NCBI GenBank assembly: GCA_948471095.1
Contig: CAOKRG010000028.1
Location: 1-33,898 of the forward strand
From: an uncultured Oscillospiraceae bacterium
GTDB lineage: Bacteria; Bacillota; Clostridia; Oscillospirales; Acutalibacteraceae
Reading direction: 5' to 3'
DNA length: 33,898 bases
The translations under genes and the position numbers were made by a program. Below, piece after piece: positions 1 through 7,953 of the stretch. Positions within the stretch are counted from its first letter, which is position 1, and each line of letters begins with the position of its first letter. Below the pieces are notes generated by a model. The model had not been told where the DNA came from. It did not search any database and saw nothing but the letters and a program-made list of their open reading frames with translations.

Positions 1-354
1 CCAGCACGCGCGTGTGCCCACCGCCAGGTGGCTCGGTTTGGGGCTTACCGCTTGCAAGTTTATCACCCAGCCCATTCGCGGGCGACTCCGCCAGATGATA
101 CCCCAACGCCAGCACGCGCGTGTGCCCACCGCCAGGTGGCTCGGTTTGGGGCTTACCGCTTGCAAGTTTATCACCCAGCCCATTCGCGGGCGACTCCGCC
201 AGATGATACCCCAACACCAGCACGCGCGTGTGCCCACCGCCAGGTGGCTCGGTTTGGGGCTTACCGCTTGCAAGTTTATCACCCAGCCCATTCGCGGGCG
301 ACTCCGCCAGATGATACCCCAACGCCAGCACGCGCGTGTGCCCACCGCTAGGTG
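1..354. repeat. 108-bp tandem repeat array, three full copies plus a partial fourth, cut by the window edge
   Basis: Copies start at 1, 109 and 217, and a partial fourth runs from 325 to about 354. They are almost identical; the clearest difference is G to A near 215. Each unit contains the palindrome CACGCGCGTG. Because 108 is a multiple of three, any frame without a stop stays open through the whole array. Two plus frames and one minus frame are open, so open frames here are weak evidence for a gene. The array begins 15 bases beyond the stop of the minus-strand Nudix gene. The true copy number is unknown because the window starts inside it. Confidence 0.95.
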
Positions 355-368
355 CGCTAGACGGGCGG

Positions 369-851
369 TTACATGCAGAGTTCGTCCCGCAGGACGGAGC
401 CTAGATAGACGGGGGATGGGGAGGCCAGCACCTCCTCCAACCGGCCCCGCAGCTGGATGGGCACCAGGGGCAGGGTCCCGGCTTCTTCCGGCGTGACCCA
501 GACGGAGCCGGTTTGTTGAAAATCTGGCTCCGCTTGGGCCTGGGGCGCGCCGGGGACCAGCTCGGCCAAAAAGATGTGCATCACCCGATGGCAATATTGG
601 GGGTAACGCCGGCGCATCTGCGGGTTGGTGAAAATTTCCTCGGCCAGGGCCAGAAATCGCAGAGGCCGCACGGTCAGGCCGGTCTCTTCCCGAACCTCCC
701 GGACCAGGGCCTCCTCCATGGTCTCAAAGGGGTTCTGCCCGCCGCCGGGCAGGTCGTAGTAGACGGCCCCGGAGCTGTCCAGATGGGAATTAAGCAGCAG
801 CTTCCCCTGGTGGAGCAGCAGGGCCTTGGCGGAATTGCGGATGATGGGCAT
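369..851 (-). CDS. Nudix hydrolase
   Basis: A 160-aa protein with a complete Nudix box: G37, E43, then REVREETGL at 51-59, fitting GX5EX7REUXEEXGU. The family hydrolyses nucleoside diphosphates linked to another group, using Mg2+ held by the glutamates of the box. The substrate cannot be told from sequence; ADP-ribose, NADH, nucleotides and cap-like compounds are all known in the family. The start chosen is the ATG at 849-851, which has AGGAGG about 8 bases upstream. An upstream in-frame extension has no ribosome site. A promoter lies at 883-911. The gene stands alone, divergent from rubrerythrin, and ends just before the tandem array. Confidence 0.9.
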   Translation of the reverse strand: MPIIRNSAKALLLHQGKLLLNSHLDSSGAVYYDLPGGGQNPFETMEEALVREVREETGLTVRPLRFLALAEEIFTNPQMRRRYPQYCHRVMHIFLAELVPGAPQAQAEPDFQQTGSVWVTPEEAGTLPLVPIQLRGRLEEVLASPSPVYLGSVLRDELCM

Positions 852-882
852 GGCTGACGCCTCCTCGCGTGGTTTGACAATC

Positions 883-911
883 ATTATACACCGTTTCCCC
901 CGGCAAGACAA
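883..911 (-). promoter_or_regulatory. Sigma-A promoter of the Nudix gene
   Basis: On the minus strand, TTGTCT at 906-911 and a perfect TATAAT at 883-888 are separated by 17 bases. The start codon is 32 bases downstream of the -10 box. Confidence 0.75.
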
Positions 912-1057
912 GGAGCTTTGGGCACGATTAAAAAAGCTCCCGATCCGTGCGTTGGTAAAAAACCCATGCTTTGGCAGGGAACGCCGTCCCCTTTTTCCAT
1001 GGCTGCGAGGTACTTAGGAAACTTTATGGCGCTTTCCAGAAAATACCTCCCTCTGCC

Positions 1058-1086
1058 TTGACTTTTCCCTAAAAATAGGAGATACT
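1058..1086 (+). promoter_or_regulatory. Sigma-A promoter of rubrerythrin
   Basis: TTGACT at 1058-1063 and GATACT at 1081-1086 with a 17-base spacer. AAGGAGG follows at 1105-1111. No PerR-like inverted repeat was recognised by eye. Confidence 0.7.
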
Positions 1087-1118
1087 AGGACCAGACTATT
1101 CCAAAAGGAGGACCTACC

Positions 1119-1658
1119 ATGCCAGAGCTGAAAGGAAGCAAGACCGAGGCCAACCTGCTCACCGCCTTTGCCGGGGAGAGCCAGGCCCGGAACAAGTACA
1201 CCTATTTCGCCTCCAAGGCCCGCAAGGACGGCTATGTGCAGATCGCCCAGATCTTTGAGGAGACCGCCGCCAACGAGAAGGAGCACGCCAAGATGTGGTT
1301 CAAAATCCTCAACGGCGGCATCGGCGACACCCTCTCCAACCTGAAGGCCGCCGCCGATGGGGAGAACTACGAGTGGACCGACATGTACGCGGGCTTTGCC
1401 AAAACCGCCAAGGAAGAGGGCTTCGACCAGATCGCCGCCCTGTTTGAAGGGGTCGCCAAGATCGAGAAGGAGCACGAGGAGCGCTACCGCAAGCTGGTCA
1501 AGAACCTGGAAGAGGGCCTGGTCTTCTCCAAAGACGGGGACGCGGTGTGGCAGTGCATCAACTGCGGGCACATCTGCGTGGGCAAAAAGGCCCCGGAGGT
1601 CTGCCCCGTCTGCGCCCACCCCCAGAGCTACTTCCAAGTAAAGCCGGAGAATTACTAA
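1119..1658 (+). CDS. Rubrerythrin
   Basis: A 179-aa cytoplasmic non-heme iron protein that reduces hydrogen peroxide in anaerobes, with electrons from NADH via rubredoxin-type carriers. The N-terminal four-helix ferritin-like domain (about 1-135) shows the two diiron half-sites: E20 with EKEH ending at H56, and E110 with EKEH ending at H119. The C-terminal rubredoxin-like domain has the FeS4 cysteines C146, C149, C162 and C165. The length is normal for the short rubrerythrin class. The start ATG at 1119 has AAGGAGG 7 bases upstream. It is a single gene with its own promoter. A second peroxide-related protein, a manganese catalase, is encoded at 16521-17186. Confidence 0.97.
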   Translation: MPELKGSKTEANLLTAFAGESQARNKYTYFASKARKDGYVQIAQIFEETAANEKEHAKMWFKILNGGIGDTLSNLKAAADGENYEWTDMYAGFAKTAKEEGFDQIAALFEGVAKIEKEHEERYRKLVKNLEEGLVFSKDGDAVWQCINCGHICVGKKAPEVCPVCAHPQSYFQVKPENY

Positions 1659-1792
1659 AAACCTAGGGCTCATTTGAAAAATCGAAACATCGGCTTTTTG
1701 CCCAATTTCGTAAAACGAATATCGAAAGCGTCCACTTCCTGTGTCAGAAATCTTCGCCAGAACCGCAAGCAAGAAAAATCCCACCGGCGCGG

Positions 1793-1857
1793 TAAAGTTT
1801 TTTGAAAATTCTTAAGAAACTTTTTTACAAAAAAGTTTCTTAAGCCGCCGGAGGCCA
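1793..1857 (+). repeat. Short copy of the intergenic hairpin repeat family (copy 1)
   Basis: It contains a long perfect palindrome, CTTAAGAAACTTTTTT (1811-1826) pairing with AAAAAAGTTTCTTAAG (1829-1844), followed by the family signature CCGCCGGAGGCC (1845-1856). The stretch upstream of the palindrome matches the copy at 4676. It lies between two convergent genes and may also act as a transcription stop for rubrerythrin, since the arm carries a run of T. Confidence 0.8.
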
Positions 1858-1869
1858 TTCCCACTACAG

Positions 1870-1909
1870 AAAAAACAAACAGGAGGCTCCCCCCAACGGG
1901 AAGCCCCCT
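1870..1909 (-). terminator. Intrinsic terminator of the serine hydrolase gene
   Basis: On the minus strand a 12-bp stem (AGGGGGCTTCCC against GGGGGAGCCTCCT, with two GU pairs) is followed by GTTTGTTTTTT. It starts about 8 bases after the stop codon at 1917-1919. Confidence 0.85.
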
Positions 1910-1916
1910 TATTTTT

Positions 1917-3446
1917 TTACTTGTTCCCTTCCCAGTACATTTTGGTCTTGGTGTGCACTTCGCCCTCATCCAGGCGGAAGGCCATCCGGGGCTTGTCCAG
2001 CTCGCCCAGGCCCCAGGGCTCGGGAATGGTGGACTCCGCCTCCACCTCCAGCCGGCCGCCCGCAAAGTGGAACCGGAAGCGCTTGCCCGTGGCCATGCGG
2101 CTGTTGCGCAGCTCCACCTCCAACAGGTCCGCCCGCCGCCAGGCCGCATTGGCGCCATAGGGCACGCCGTTTACCAGGCTGGTTGCAAAGTGCCCGCACA
2201 GGCCCAGGTCGATGTCCACGCTCTCCCCGTTCTGCCGGCAGACCAGCTTGGCCTGGTCCCCTTGGAAGCGGAATTCCAGCGCCTCCAGCTTTCCGCCCTG
2301 GGGCTGGAAGCTGCCCGCGCCCCCTACCAGGTCCTCTATGCCGGGCAGTTCGGCCTCGGGGTGATAGACCGCGCCGTCCAGGGAGGCCTCGGCCCCCGGG
2401 TTGCGCATGGGAAGCATGGGGCACAGCTCCAGGCGCTCCAGCCGCTTTTCCAGCCGGTGCTGGGCCTGCCGGTCCTCGGGCAGGGGGCCTTCGGCCATAA
2501 AGGGCAGCAGCTTCTCCCACACAGAGGTGAGCACCGCCTGCAGCCGCATGGAGGCCGAGTGGATCACCAGCACCGCGTCCTGCCTGGTCATTACAATGCC
2601 GTATTGGCCGTAAGCGCCGTCCCCACGGAACACGCCCTCCGGGGCGCAGCGCCAGAACTGGAAGCCGTAGCCCGCCTGCCAATCCGGGTCGCCGCCCCAG
2701 CCGGCCCCCGCGTTGTCGATCTGCTTGGAGGCAGCCAGGTCGAACCACTCCGGGTTCAGCAGCTGTTTTCCCTCCCAGCTGCCCTTGTTGGCCACAAACT
2801 GCACAAACCGGGCCATGTCCTCGATTTTTAGGTACATGCCCGCGCCGCCCATCTCCGTGCCGTCCGGCATGGCCTGGCACTTGACGTCGTCCATGCCCAG
2901 GGGCTGGAAGAGCCGGGGCTTTAGGAACTCCGTCAGCTTCTGGCCGGTCTTTTTGGCGATGACGGCGCTCAGGAGATTGGTACCGGCGGTGTTGTACATA
3001 AAGTGGGTTCCGGGCTCATACACAAAGGGGTGATGCAGGAAGGTTGTAACCCAATCCGCGCTGCCGCCGCTGGCCCACTCAATCTCCGTCTCGTGGCCGC
3101 AGCCCATCATCAGCACATGGCGGACCTGGCATTTCTGCAGGTTCTCGCTGGGGTTCTCCGGAGACTGCTCCGGGAAGATGTCGATGAGCCGTTCGTCCAG
3201 GCTCACGATGCCCTCCTGTACCGCGAAGCCGATGGCCGTGGAGGTCAGGCTTTTGCTAAAGGAGAACATGATGTGGGGGGTCTCCGGGTTGTAGGGGGCC
3301 CAAGAGCCCTGGGCGCAGACCTGGCCGTGGCGCAGCAGCATAAAGCCGTGCATCTCAATGCCGCAGCGGTAGAGCTCGTCCAGCATGTCCACAATGGCCC
3401 CGGAGGGGACGCCCACGCTTTCTGGCGTACAGTGTCGCAGGTTCAT
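1917..3446 (-). CDS. Serine hydrolase of the beta-lactamase (class C / esterase) family
   Basis: A 509-aa protein. The N-terminal 350 residues carry the penicillin-binding fold: SFSK at S62-K65 supplies the nucleophile and base, and YNTAGTN at Y151 is the second motif. A GDGAYGQYG stretch stands where the KTG-like third motif would be. The C-terminal 150 residues are a beta-rich extension often found on such enzymes. No signal peptide is visible, so it is probably cytoplasmic. Members include esterases, D-amino-acid peptidases and self-immunity enzymes, and the substrate cannot be assigned. The start ATG at 3446 has AGAGAGG upstream. It lies 25 bases downstream of the MBL gene on the same strand and may be co-transcribed with it. 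Confidence 0.88.
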   Translation of the reverse strand: MNLRHCTPESVGVPSGAIVDMLDELYRCGIEMHGFMLLRHGQVCAQGSWAPYNPETPHIMFSFSKSLTSTAIGFAVQEGIVSLDERLIDIFPEQSPENPSENLQKCQVRHVLMMGCGHETEIEWASGGSADWVTTFLHHPFVYEPGTHFMYNTAGTNLLSAVIAKKTGQKLTEFLKPRLFQPLGMDDVKCQAMPDGTEMGGAGMYLKIEDMARFVQFVANKGSWEGKQLLNPEWFDLAASKQIDNAGAGWGGDPDWQAGYGFQFWRCAPEGVFRGDGAYGQYGIVMTRQDAVLVIHSASMRLQAVLTSVWEKLLPFMAEGPLPEDRQAQHRLEKRLERLELCPMLPMRNPGAEASLDGAVYHPEAELPGIEDLVGGAGSFQPQGGKLEALEFRFQGDQAKLVCRQNGESVDIDLGLCGHFATSLVNGVPYGANAAWRRADLLEVELRNSRMATGKRFRFHFAGGRLEVEAESTIPEPWGLGELDKPRMAFRLDEGEVHTKTKMYWEGNK

Positions 3447-3470
3447 AACAATTACCTCTCTTTTTAAAAA

Positions 3471-4085
3471 TTAACGCAGGGCGTGCCCGGTGTAAATCTG
3501 CCGGGGCCGCAGCGCTTTGATTCTCTCTAAACTCTTTTCCATCTGTTTCTTATCCTCATAGCACCAGGGCGGGCCCAGCCCCGGCAGGCAGAACATGGCG
3601 TCCCCGGCCAACAGGTCCCGGGAGTCCAGAAAGACCCCCACCGAGCCCGCCGTATGTCCCGGCAGCGCCACCACCCTGCCCTCGATTCCATAGGGCGCCA
3701 GGGACATGCCCTCCTCCAGAAAAACCGAGGGCTCCACCGGCGGTATGGGCGTACCGCGGATGCTCCGGTTGGAGAGCCAGGCAAAGGCCCCGTCCCGGAA
3801 GCCCTCTCCCCGCACGGGCCGCCGGGCCTCGGACAGCAGCTCCGCGTCCTCCCGGCTGACGGCCACGGGGCAGCGGAGCTCCCGGGCGAAATAGGCCGCG
3901 TTCTGGCAGTGGTCAAAGTGGCCGTGGGTCAGCAGAATCAGCTTGACGGCCATGTGGTGGCAGGCGGCTAAGGTATGCTCCCCCAGCTTTTCGGTGCCGG
4001 TATCCACCAAAACGCTGGAGGCCTCTCCCCGCAGCAGGTAGGCCCGGGCCCCGCTGCTGGGCAAGGGAACAATCCGTGTGGGCAT
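3471..4085 (-). CDS. MBL-fold metallo-hydrolase
   Basis: A 204-aa metallo-beta-lactamase-fold hydrolase with all metal ligands: HGHFDH at 54-59, H144 in PGHTAGS, D162 in LAGDAMF and H201 near the C terminus. The size and the GHTAGS context fit the glyoxalase II-like subgroup, which hydrolyses thioesters or similar substrates with two metals. The exact substrate is unknown. The start chosen (ATG 4083-4085) has AGGAGG 7 bases upstream; the upstream in-frame ATG lacks one. It probably forms a two-gene unit with the downstream serine hydrolase. Confidence 0.88.
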   Translation of the reverse strand: MPTRIVPLPSSGARAYLLRGEASSVLVDTGTEKLGEHTLAACHHMAVKLILLTHGHFDHCQNAAYFARELRCPVAVSREDAELLSEARRPVRGEGFRDGAFAWLSNRSIRGTPIPPVEPSVFLEEGMSLAPYGIEGRVVALPGHTAGSVGVFLDSRDLLAGDAMFCLPGLGPPWCYEDKKQMEKSLERIKALRPRQIYTGHALR

Positions 4086-4162
4086 GGCAGACCTCCTGAA
4101 AATCAAGATGCTTTTGAAAGGATGGGTTGGCCTCTGGCGCAGGGGGCCGCCTACACAAGACC

Positions 4163-4236
4163 GTGGGGCTCATGACGTTGGCTCCGCCAAGTCACCCCAC
4201 ACCCTGCCAAGTGCCAACTTCGCGAAGCGAACGTTG
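4163..4236. repeat. Cluster of nested hairpins upstream of the MBL gene
   Basis: Three palindromes lie inside one another: GTGGGG (4163-4168) with CCCCAC (4195-4200), then TGAC (4173-4176) with GTCA (4191-4194), then TTGGC (4178-4182) with GCCAA (4186-4190). A separate hairpin follows, CAAC-TTCGC (4215-4223) with GCGAA (4227-4231) and GTTG (4233-4236). The 3' arms abut with no gaps while the 5' arms are separated by spacers. The rest of 4086-4310 shows no gene. Confidence 0.75.
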
Positions 4237-4310
4237 TAAGCTCCTGGACCGCGTATATTGCCTAATTTTAACGGTCAGAGTAATCGTTTTTCGGCTGTGA
4301 ATACAGATTC

Positions 4311-4593
4311 TAAAAGTTTCGTCCCTCCCGGCTCGGTCGGCGCTAAACGGTCGCTCTACTTGGCTTTGCCAAGTAGCCGGCGACCAGCGCCCTTTTCAAG
4401 AGGTGGACGAGTTATCCAAAGGATAACTCGTGGGTTCTTAGGGGACTTCGCGCAGCGAATGTCGCAAGTCCCGCTAGTTCATTTTTGATGAACTTGGCCG
4501 CCGGAGGGGGAAGATTGCCAGTGGCAATCGTTCTGACCCGACCGACGCGGCAGCGGAGACTCCACTCCGTAAAACTTCAAAAACCGCGCCCTT
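4311..4593 (+). repeat. Intergenic hairpin repeat, long copy with two cassettes (copy 2)
   Basis: In order: TAAAAGTTTCGTCC; a reverse-oriented cassette at 4325-4391; CTTTTCAAGAGGTGG; the palindrome ACGAGTTATCC/GGATAACTCGT (4407-4431); TTCTTAGGGG; GGGACTT/AAGTCCC (4442-4472) holding TTCGC/GCGAA; AGTTCAT/ATGAACT (4476-4494); CCGCCGGAGG (4498-4507); a forward cassette at 4508-4562 headed by GATTGCC/GGCAATC; and ACTCCGTAAAACTTC with CCGCGCCCTTT. The first cassette holds a triple nest: GGCGCT/AGCGCC, GGTCGC/GCGACC and CTACTTGGC/GCCAAGTAG. The left terminal repeat is missing. Confidence 0.9.
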
Positions 4594-4675
4594 TGCGCCG
4601 GAGGGAAAGCTTCCCAATGTGCCGCTCCCCGCCCCGAACCGAGCGCTCAGCACGCGCCTCGCACCAACAATAAGC

Positions 4676-4783
4676 GTGTAAAAGTCTTTGGAGATTCTTA
4701 AGAACCTTTCTTCAGAAAGGTTCTTAAGCCGCAGGAGGCCACTCCGTAAAACTTCAAAAGCCGCGCCCTTTGGACACTCCCCC
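4676..4783 (+). repeat. Intergenic hairpin repeat, short copy (copy 3)
   Basis: It contains the 15-bp palindrome CTTAAGAACCTTTCT (4697-4711) with AGAAAGGTTCTTAAG (4714-4728), then CCGCAGGAGGCC, ACTCCGTAAAACTTC and the right terminal repeat CCGCGCCCTTTGGACACTCC (4761-4780). No cassette is inserted. It ends about 100 bases upstream of the enolase start. Between it and the gene an A/T-rich stretch (4796-4825) may hold the enolase promoter, but no convincing pair of boxes was found. Confidence 0.88.
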
Positions 4784-4811
4784 AAAAAACGCTTCCACAA
4801 AACTAGTATAG

Positions 4812-6110
<1,299 letters not shown>

Positions 6111-6127
6111 AAACGCCGCCCCAAGAC

Positions 6128-6173
6128 AAAGCGTGGAGCCCGGAGGGACAGTCCCCCGGGCTCCACGCTTTTT
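6128..6173 (+). terminator. Intrinsic terminator of enolase
   Basis: A long GC-rich stem, AAAGCGTGGAGCCCGG (6128-6143) with CCGGGCTCCACGCTTT, is followed by a T run. It begins 17 bases after the enolase stop. Confidence 0.95.
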
Positions 6174-6213
6174 CATTTCTAGTATCCGAATCGCTTCAAA
6201 AGGTGCGCCCTTG

Positions 6214-7242
6214 TCAGTCCTCCTGCTCCCACTTGAGCACCTGGCCGGTTTGGGCGTCGATCCCGCATTCATACTCCGCCCAGCCGTTGCGCAGCTCGAT
6301 TTCATAAACCGGCCGCCCATCGTCCCGGTCCAGTTCGCACTTGACCACCACGCTGCCGCTGGGCGCCCTGCCTAAAGCGGTCTCCTTGGCCTGGGCCGCC
6401 GTTATGCCAGTCCCCGGGGCCGGGGTGTCCTGGGGCCCCAGCTGGTCGTGGGAATAGGACCGGATGGCCCCCGTGGTTACATCCACATCGTACTCATAGG
6501 CGATGTTTCCATAGACGAACTCGATCTCGTACTCGTTTTCCTTCCGGTCCAGCTGGGCCTTGGTAAAGGTCACCTCCGCCGCAGTCAGCCCCGCGTGGTC
6601 CAGGGCGATCTCCTTGGCGCCCTCCAAGGTAAGGGCCTGGCCCGGCGCGGGAGTGGAGCCGGGCTGGTATACGTTGCTCACGCTGAAGCCGTTGATGCCG
6701 CCCAGGGCGTCCACATGGACCTCGTACTTTTTGCCGCCGCAGAGGAACTCTACCTCGTATTCCCGGTCCTCCACGTCCAGCTCCACCGTGGCCAGGGACA
6801 GCTCCCCCTGGGCTCCCTGCTTCATGGCGTATTGCCTGGCATTCTGGACGGCCTGGTCCTCGGGAATCATCGCGCCGCCCCAGGGGGCGTCCACCAGCGG
6901 GCCCGGGTCCGTGGGCTGGGGCTCAAACGAAGGGTCCGGGGCGGGCGCGGCTTCCGCCGTCACCTTGGCGGTGCGGGTGGCGGCGTCATAGTCCACCTGC
7001 ATGCCCGCCGCCTCGCACAGGGCCCGAATGGGCGCGTAGGTGGTGCCCTCATAGGAGAAGACCGGCACCGCCCGGCCGTTCACGTCCTTGGGCGTGAAGG
7101 CCTTGCCGTTAAACTCCACCTTGATGCTGTCGTTGATGGTAATTTTGCGGTTGGCCCCCAAAACCTGGACCCCGATCCCCGCAGCCAGCAGGCAGCAGAG
7201 GAAGCCGCTGAGAAAGCCCGTGTAAAACTTTTTGTGTTTCAT
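6214..7242 (-). CDS. Exported protein with a copper-amine-oxidase-type N domain and three PepSY repeats
   Basis: A 342-aa protein. Residues 1-30 form a signal peptide or membrane anchor (KHKK followed by a hydrophobic stretch). Residues about 34-95 match the copper amine oxidase N-terminal (stalk-like) domain, including VNGRAVPV and YAPIRALCEAAG. Three PepSY domains follow at about 126-190, 204-266 and 280-342. Each has an amphipathic helix and a strand pair ending in a DxxTG-type turn (DALGG, DVTTG, DAQTG). Proline-rich linkers separate them. PepSY domains are thought to bind or inhibit peptidases, or to act in the envelope, but no activity is established here. The start ATG at 7240-7242 has AGGAGGG upstream. 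It is a single gene outside the cytoplasm. Confidence 0.88.
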   Translation of the reverse strand: MKHKKFYTGFLSGFLCCLLAAGIGVQVLGANRKITINDSIKVEFNGKAFTPKDVNGRAVPVFSYEGTTYAPIRALCEAAGMQVDYDAATRTAKVTAEAAPAPDPSFEPQPTDPGPLVDAPWGGAMIPEDQAVQNARQYAMKQGAQGELSLATVELDVEDREYEVEFLCGGKKYEVHVDALGGINGFSVSNVYQPGSTPAPGQALTLEGAKEIALDHAGLTAAEVTFTKAQLDRKENEYEIEFVYGNIAYEYDVDVTTGAIRSYSHDQLGPQDTPAPGTGITAAQAKETALGRAPSGSVVVKCELDRDDGRPVYEIELRNGWAEYECGIDAQTGQVLKWEQED

Positions 7243-7310
7243 TTTGTTCCCTCCTGTGCTTATTATGTGTATGAGAACCCATATCAATAGGGGTTTACAC
7301 CTGTTTCTTA

Positions 7311-7432
7311 AGCGCGACAGTAAAAGTTTTGTCCACTTTTTCAAAAGTGGTGGGGGTGGAGGGGGCAAAGCCCCCTCCCCGCCGGAGGCCACTCCGTATG
7401 ACTTCAAAAAACCGCGCCCTTTAAATGCCCCC
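7311..7432 (+). repeat. Intergenic hairpin repeat, short copy (copy 4)
   Basis: GCGCGACAGTAAAAGTTTTG is followed by CCACTTTT/AAAAGTGG (7333-7350) and GGAGGGGGC/GCCCCCTCC (7358-7378, loop AAA). Then come CCGGAGGCCACTCCGT and CTTCAAAAAACCGCGCCC. The second hairpin takes the place of the CTTAGGGGC/GCCCCTAAG hairpin of other copies. No cassette is inserted. Confidence 0.88.
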
Positions 7433-7436
7433 ACGC

Positions 7437-7952
7437 TTATGAACCGGACAGGGCCAGCCATTCAAAGGCCAGCCGCTCCGCCCCGTCCTCCAGGTGGATG
7501 ATTCCCCGGTAGGAAAAGCCGTTCTTTTCCATGGCCCGCCGCATGGGCCGGTTGTCCCGGTGGGTGTCGCCCCGCAGGACGGAAACGCCCCGCCGCTCCG
7601 CCTGGCGCTTCAGCTCCTGGAAAAACAGCCCGGCCGCGCCCCGGCCCTTGATCTGGTTCGAGACCGCCACCCGGTGCAGGTAGCCGTACTCTCCCCAGCC
7701 CTGCCAGGCCCCCCGCTCTATGGCCCGGTAGGTGGGCTCCTCGCCAAAGGCCAGGCAGGCGGTACCCACCACCAGTCCGGCCTCCTCCAGCACATAGGCC
7801 GTACCCGCCGCCACGTCCTGGGCGGCAGCGGAGGCGTCCGGGTAGCCGTCCTGCCACTGGTCCACCCCGGCGGCTTTCAGGGCCGTCCGGGCCTCATCGT
7901 ACAGCGCGGCCATGGCTTCCACGTCCCTGGCCGCGGCTTTGCGCAGTTCCAT
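7437..7952 (-). CDS. GNAT-family N-acetyltransferase
   Basis: A 171-aa acetyltransferase that uses acetyl-CoA. The acetyl-CoA loop is visible as NQIKGRGAAG around residue 100, preceded by the beta-4 strand LHRVAVS and followed by the beta-5 region and KNGFSYRG near the C terminus. The substrate is unknown. The start ATG at 7950-7952 lies one base beyond the TGA of the clpE-like gene (TGACATG), and its GGAGG site sits inside that gene, so the two are very likely translationally coupled. Confidence 0.87.
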   Translation of the reverse strand: MELRKAAARDVEAMAALYDEARTALKAAGVDQWQDGYPDASAAAQDVAAGTAYVLEEAGLVVGTACLAFGEEPTYRAIERGAWQGWGEYGYLHRVAVSNQIKGRGAAGLFFQELKRQAERRGVSVLRGDTHRDNRPMRRAMEKNGFSYRGIIHLEDGAERLAFEWLALSGS

Positions 7953-7953
7953 G

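Noticed and set aside
1-354. CRISPR array
   Set aside because: The whole 108-bp unit is repeated with no variable spacers, and there are no cas genes.
14-496. Plus-strand open frames with a 36-residue repeat through the tandem array
   Set aside because: The unit length is a multiple of three, so open frames are automatic. No ribosome site is seen, the frames run antisense into the Nudix gene, and the composition is arginine-rich shadow sequence.
4407-4431. DnaA box (TTATCC) and hence a replication origin
   Set aside because: TTATCC is part of a perfect palindrome of the repeat family. The box is incomplete, there is no cluster, and no dnaA or dnaN is near.
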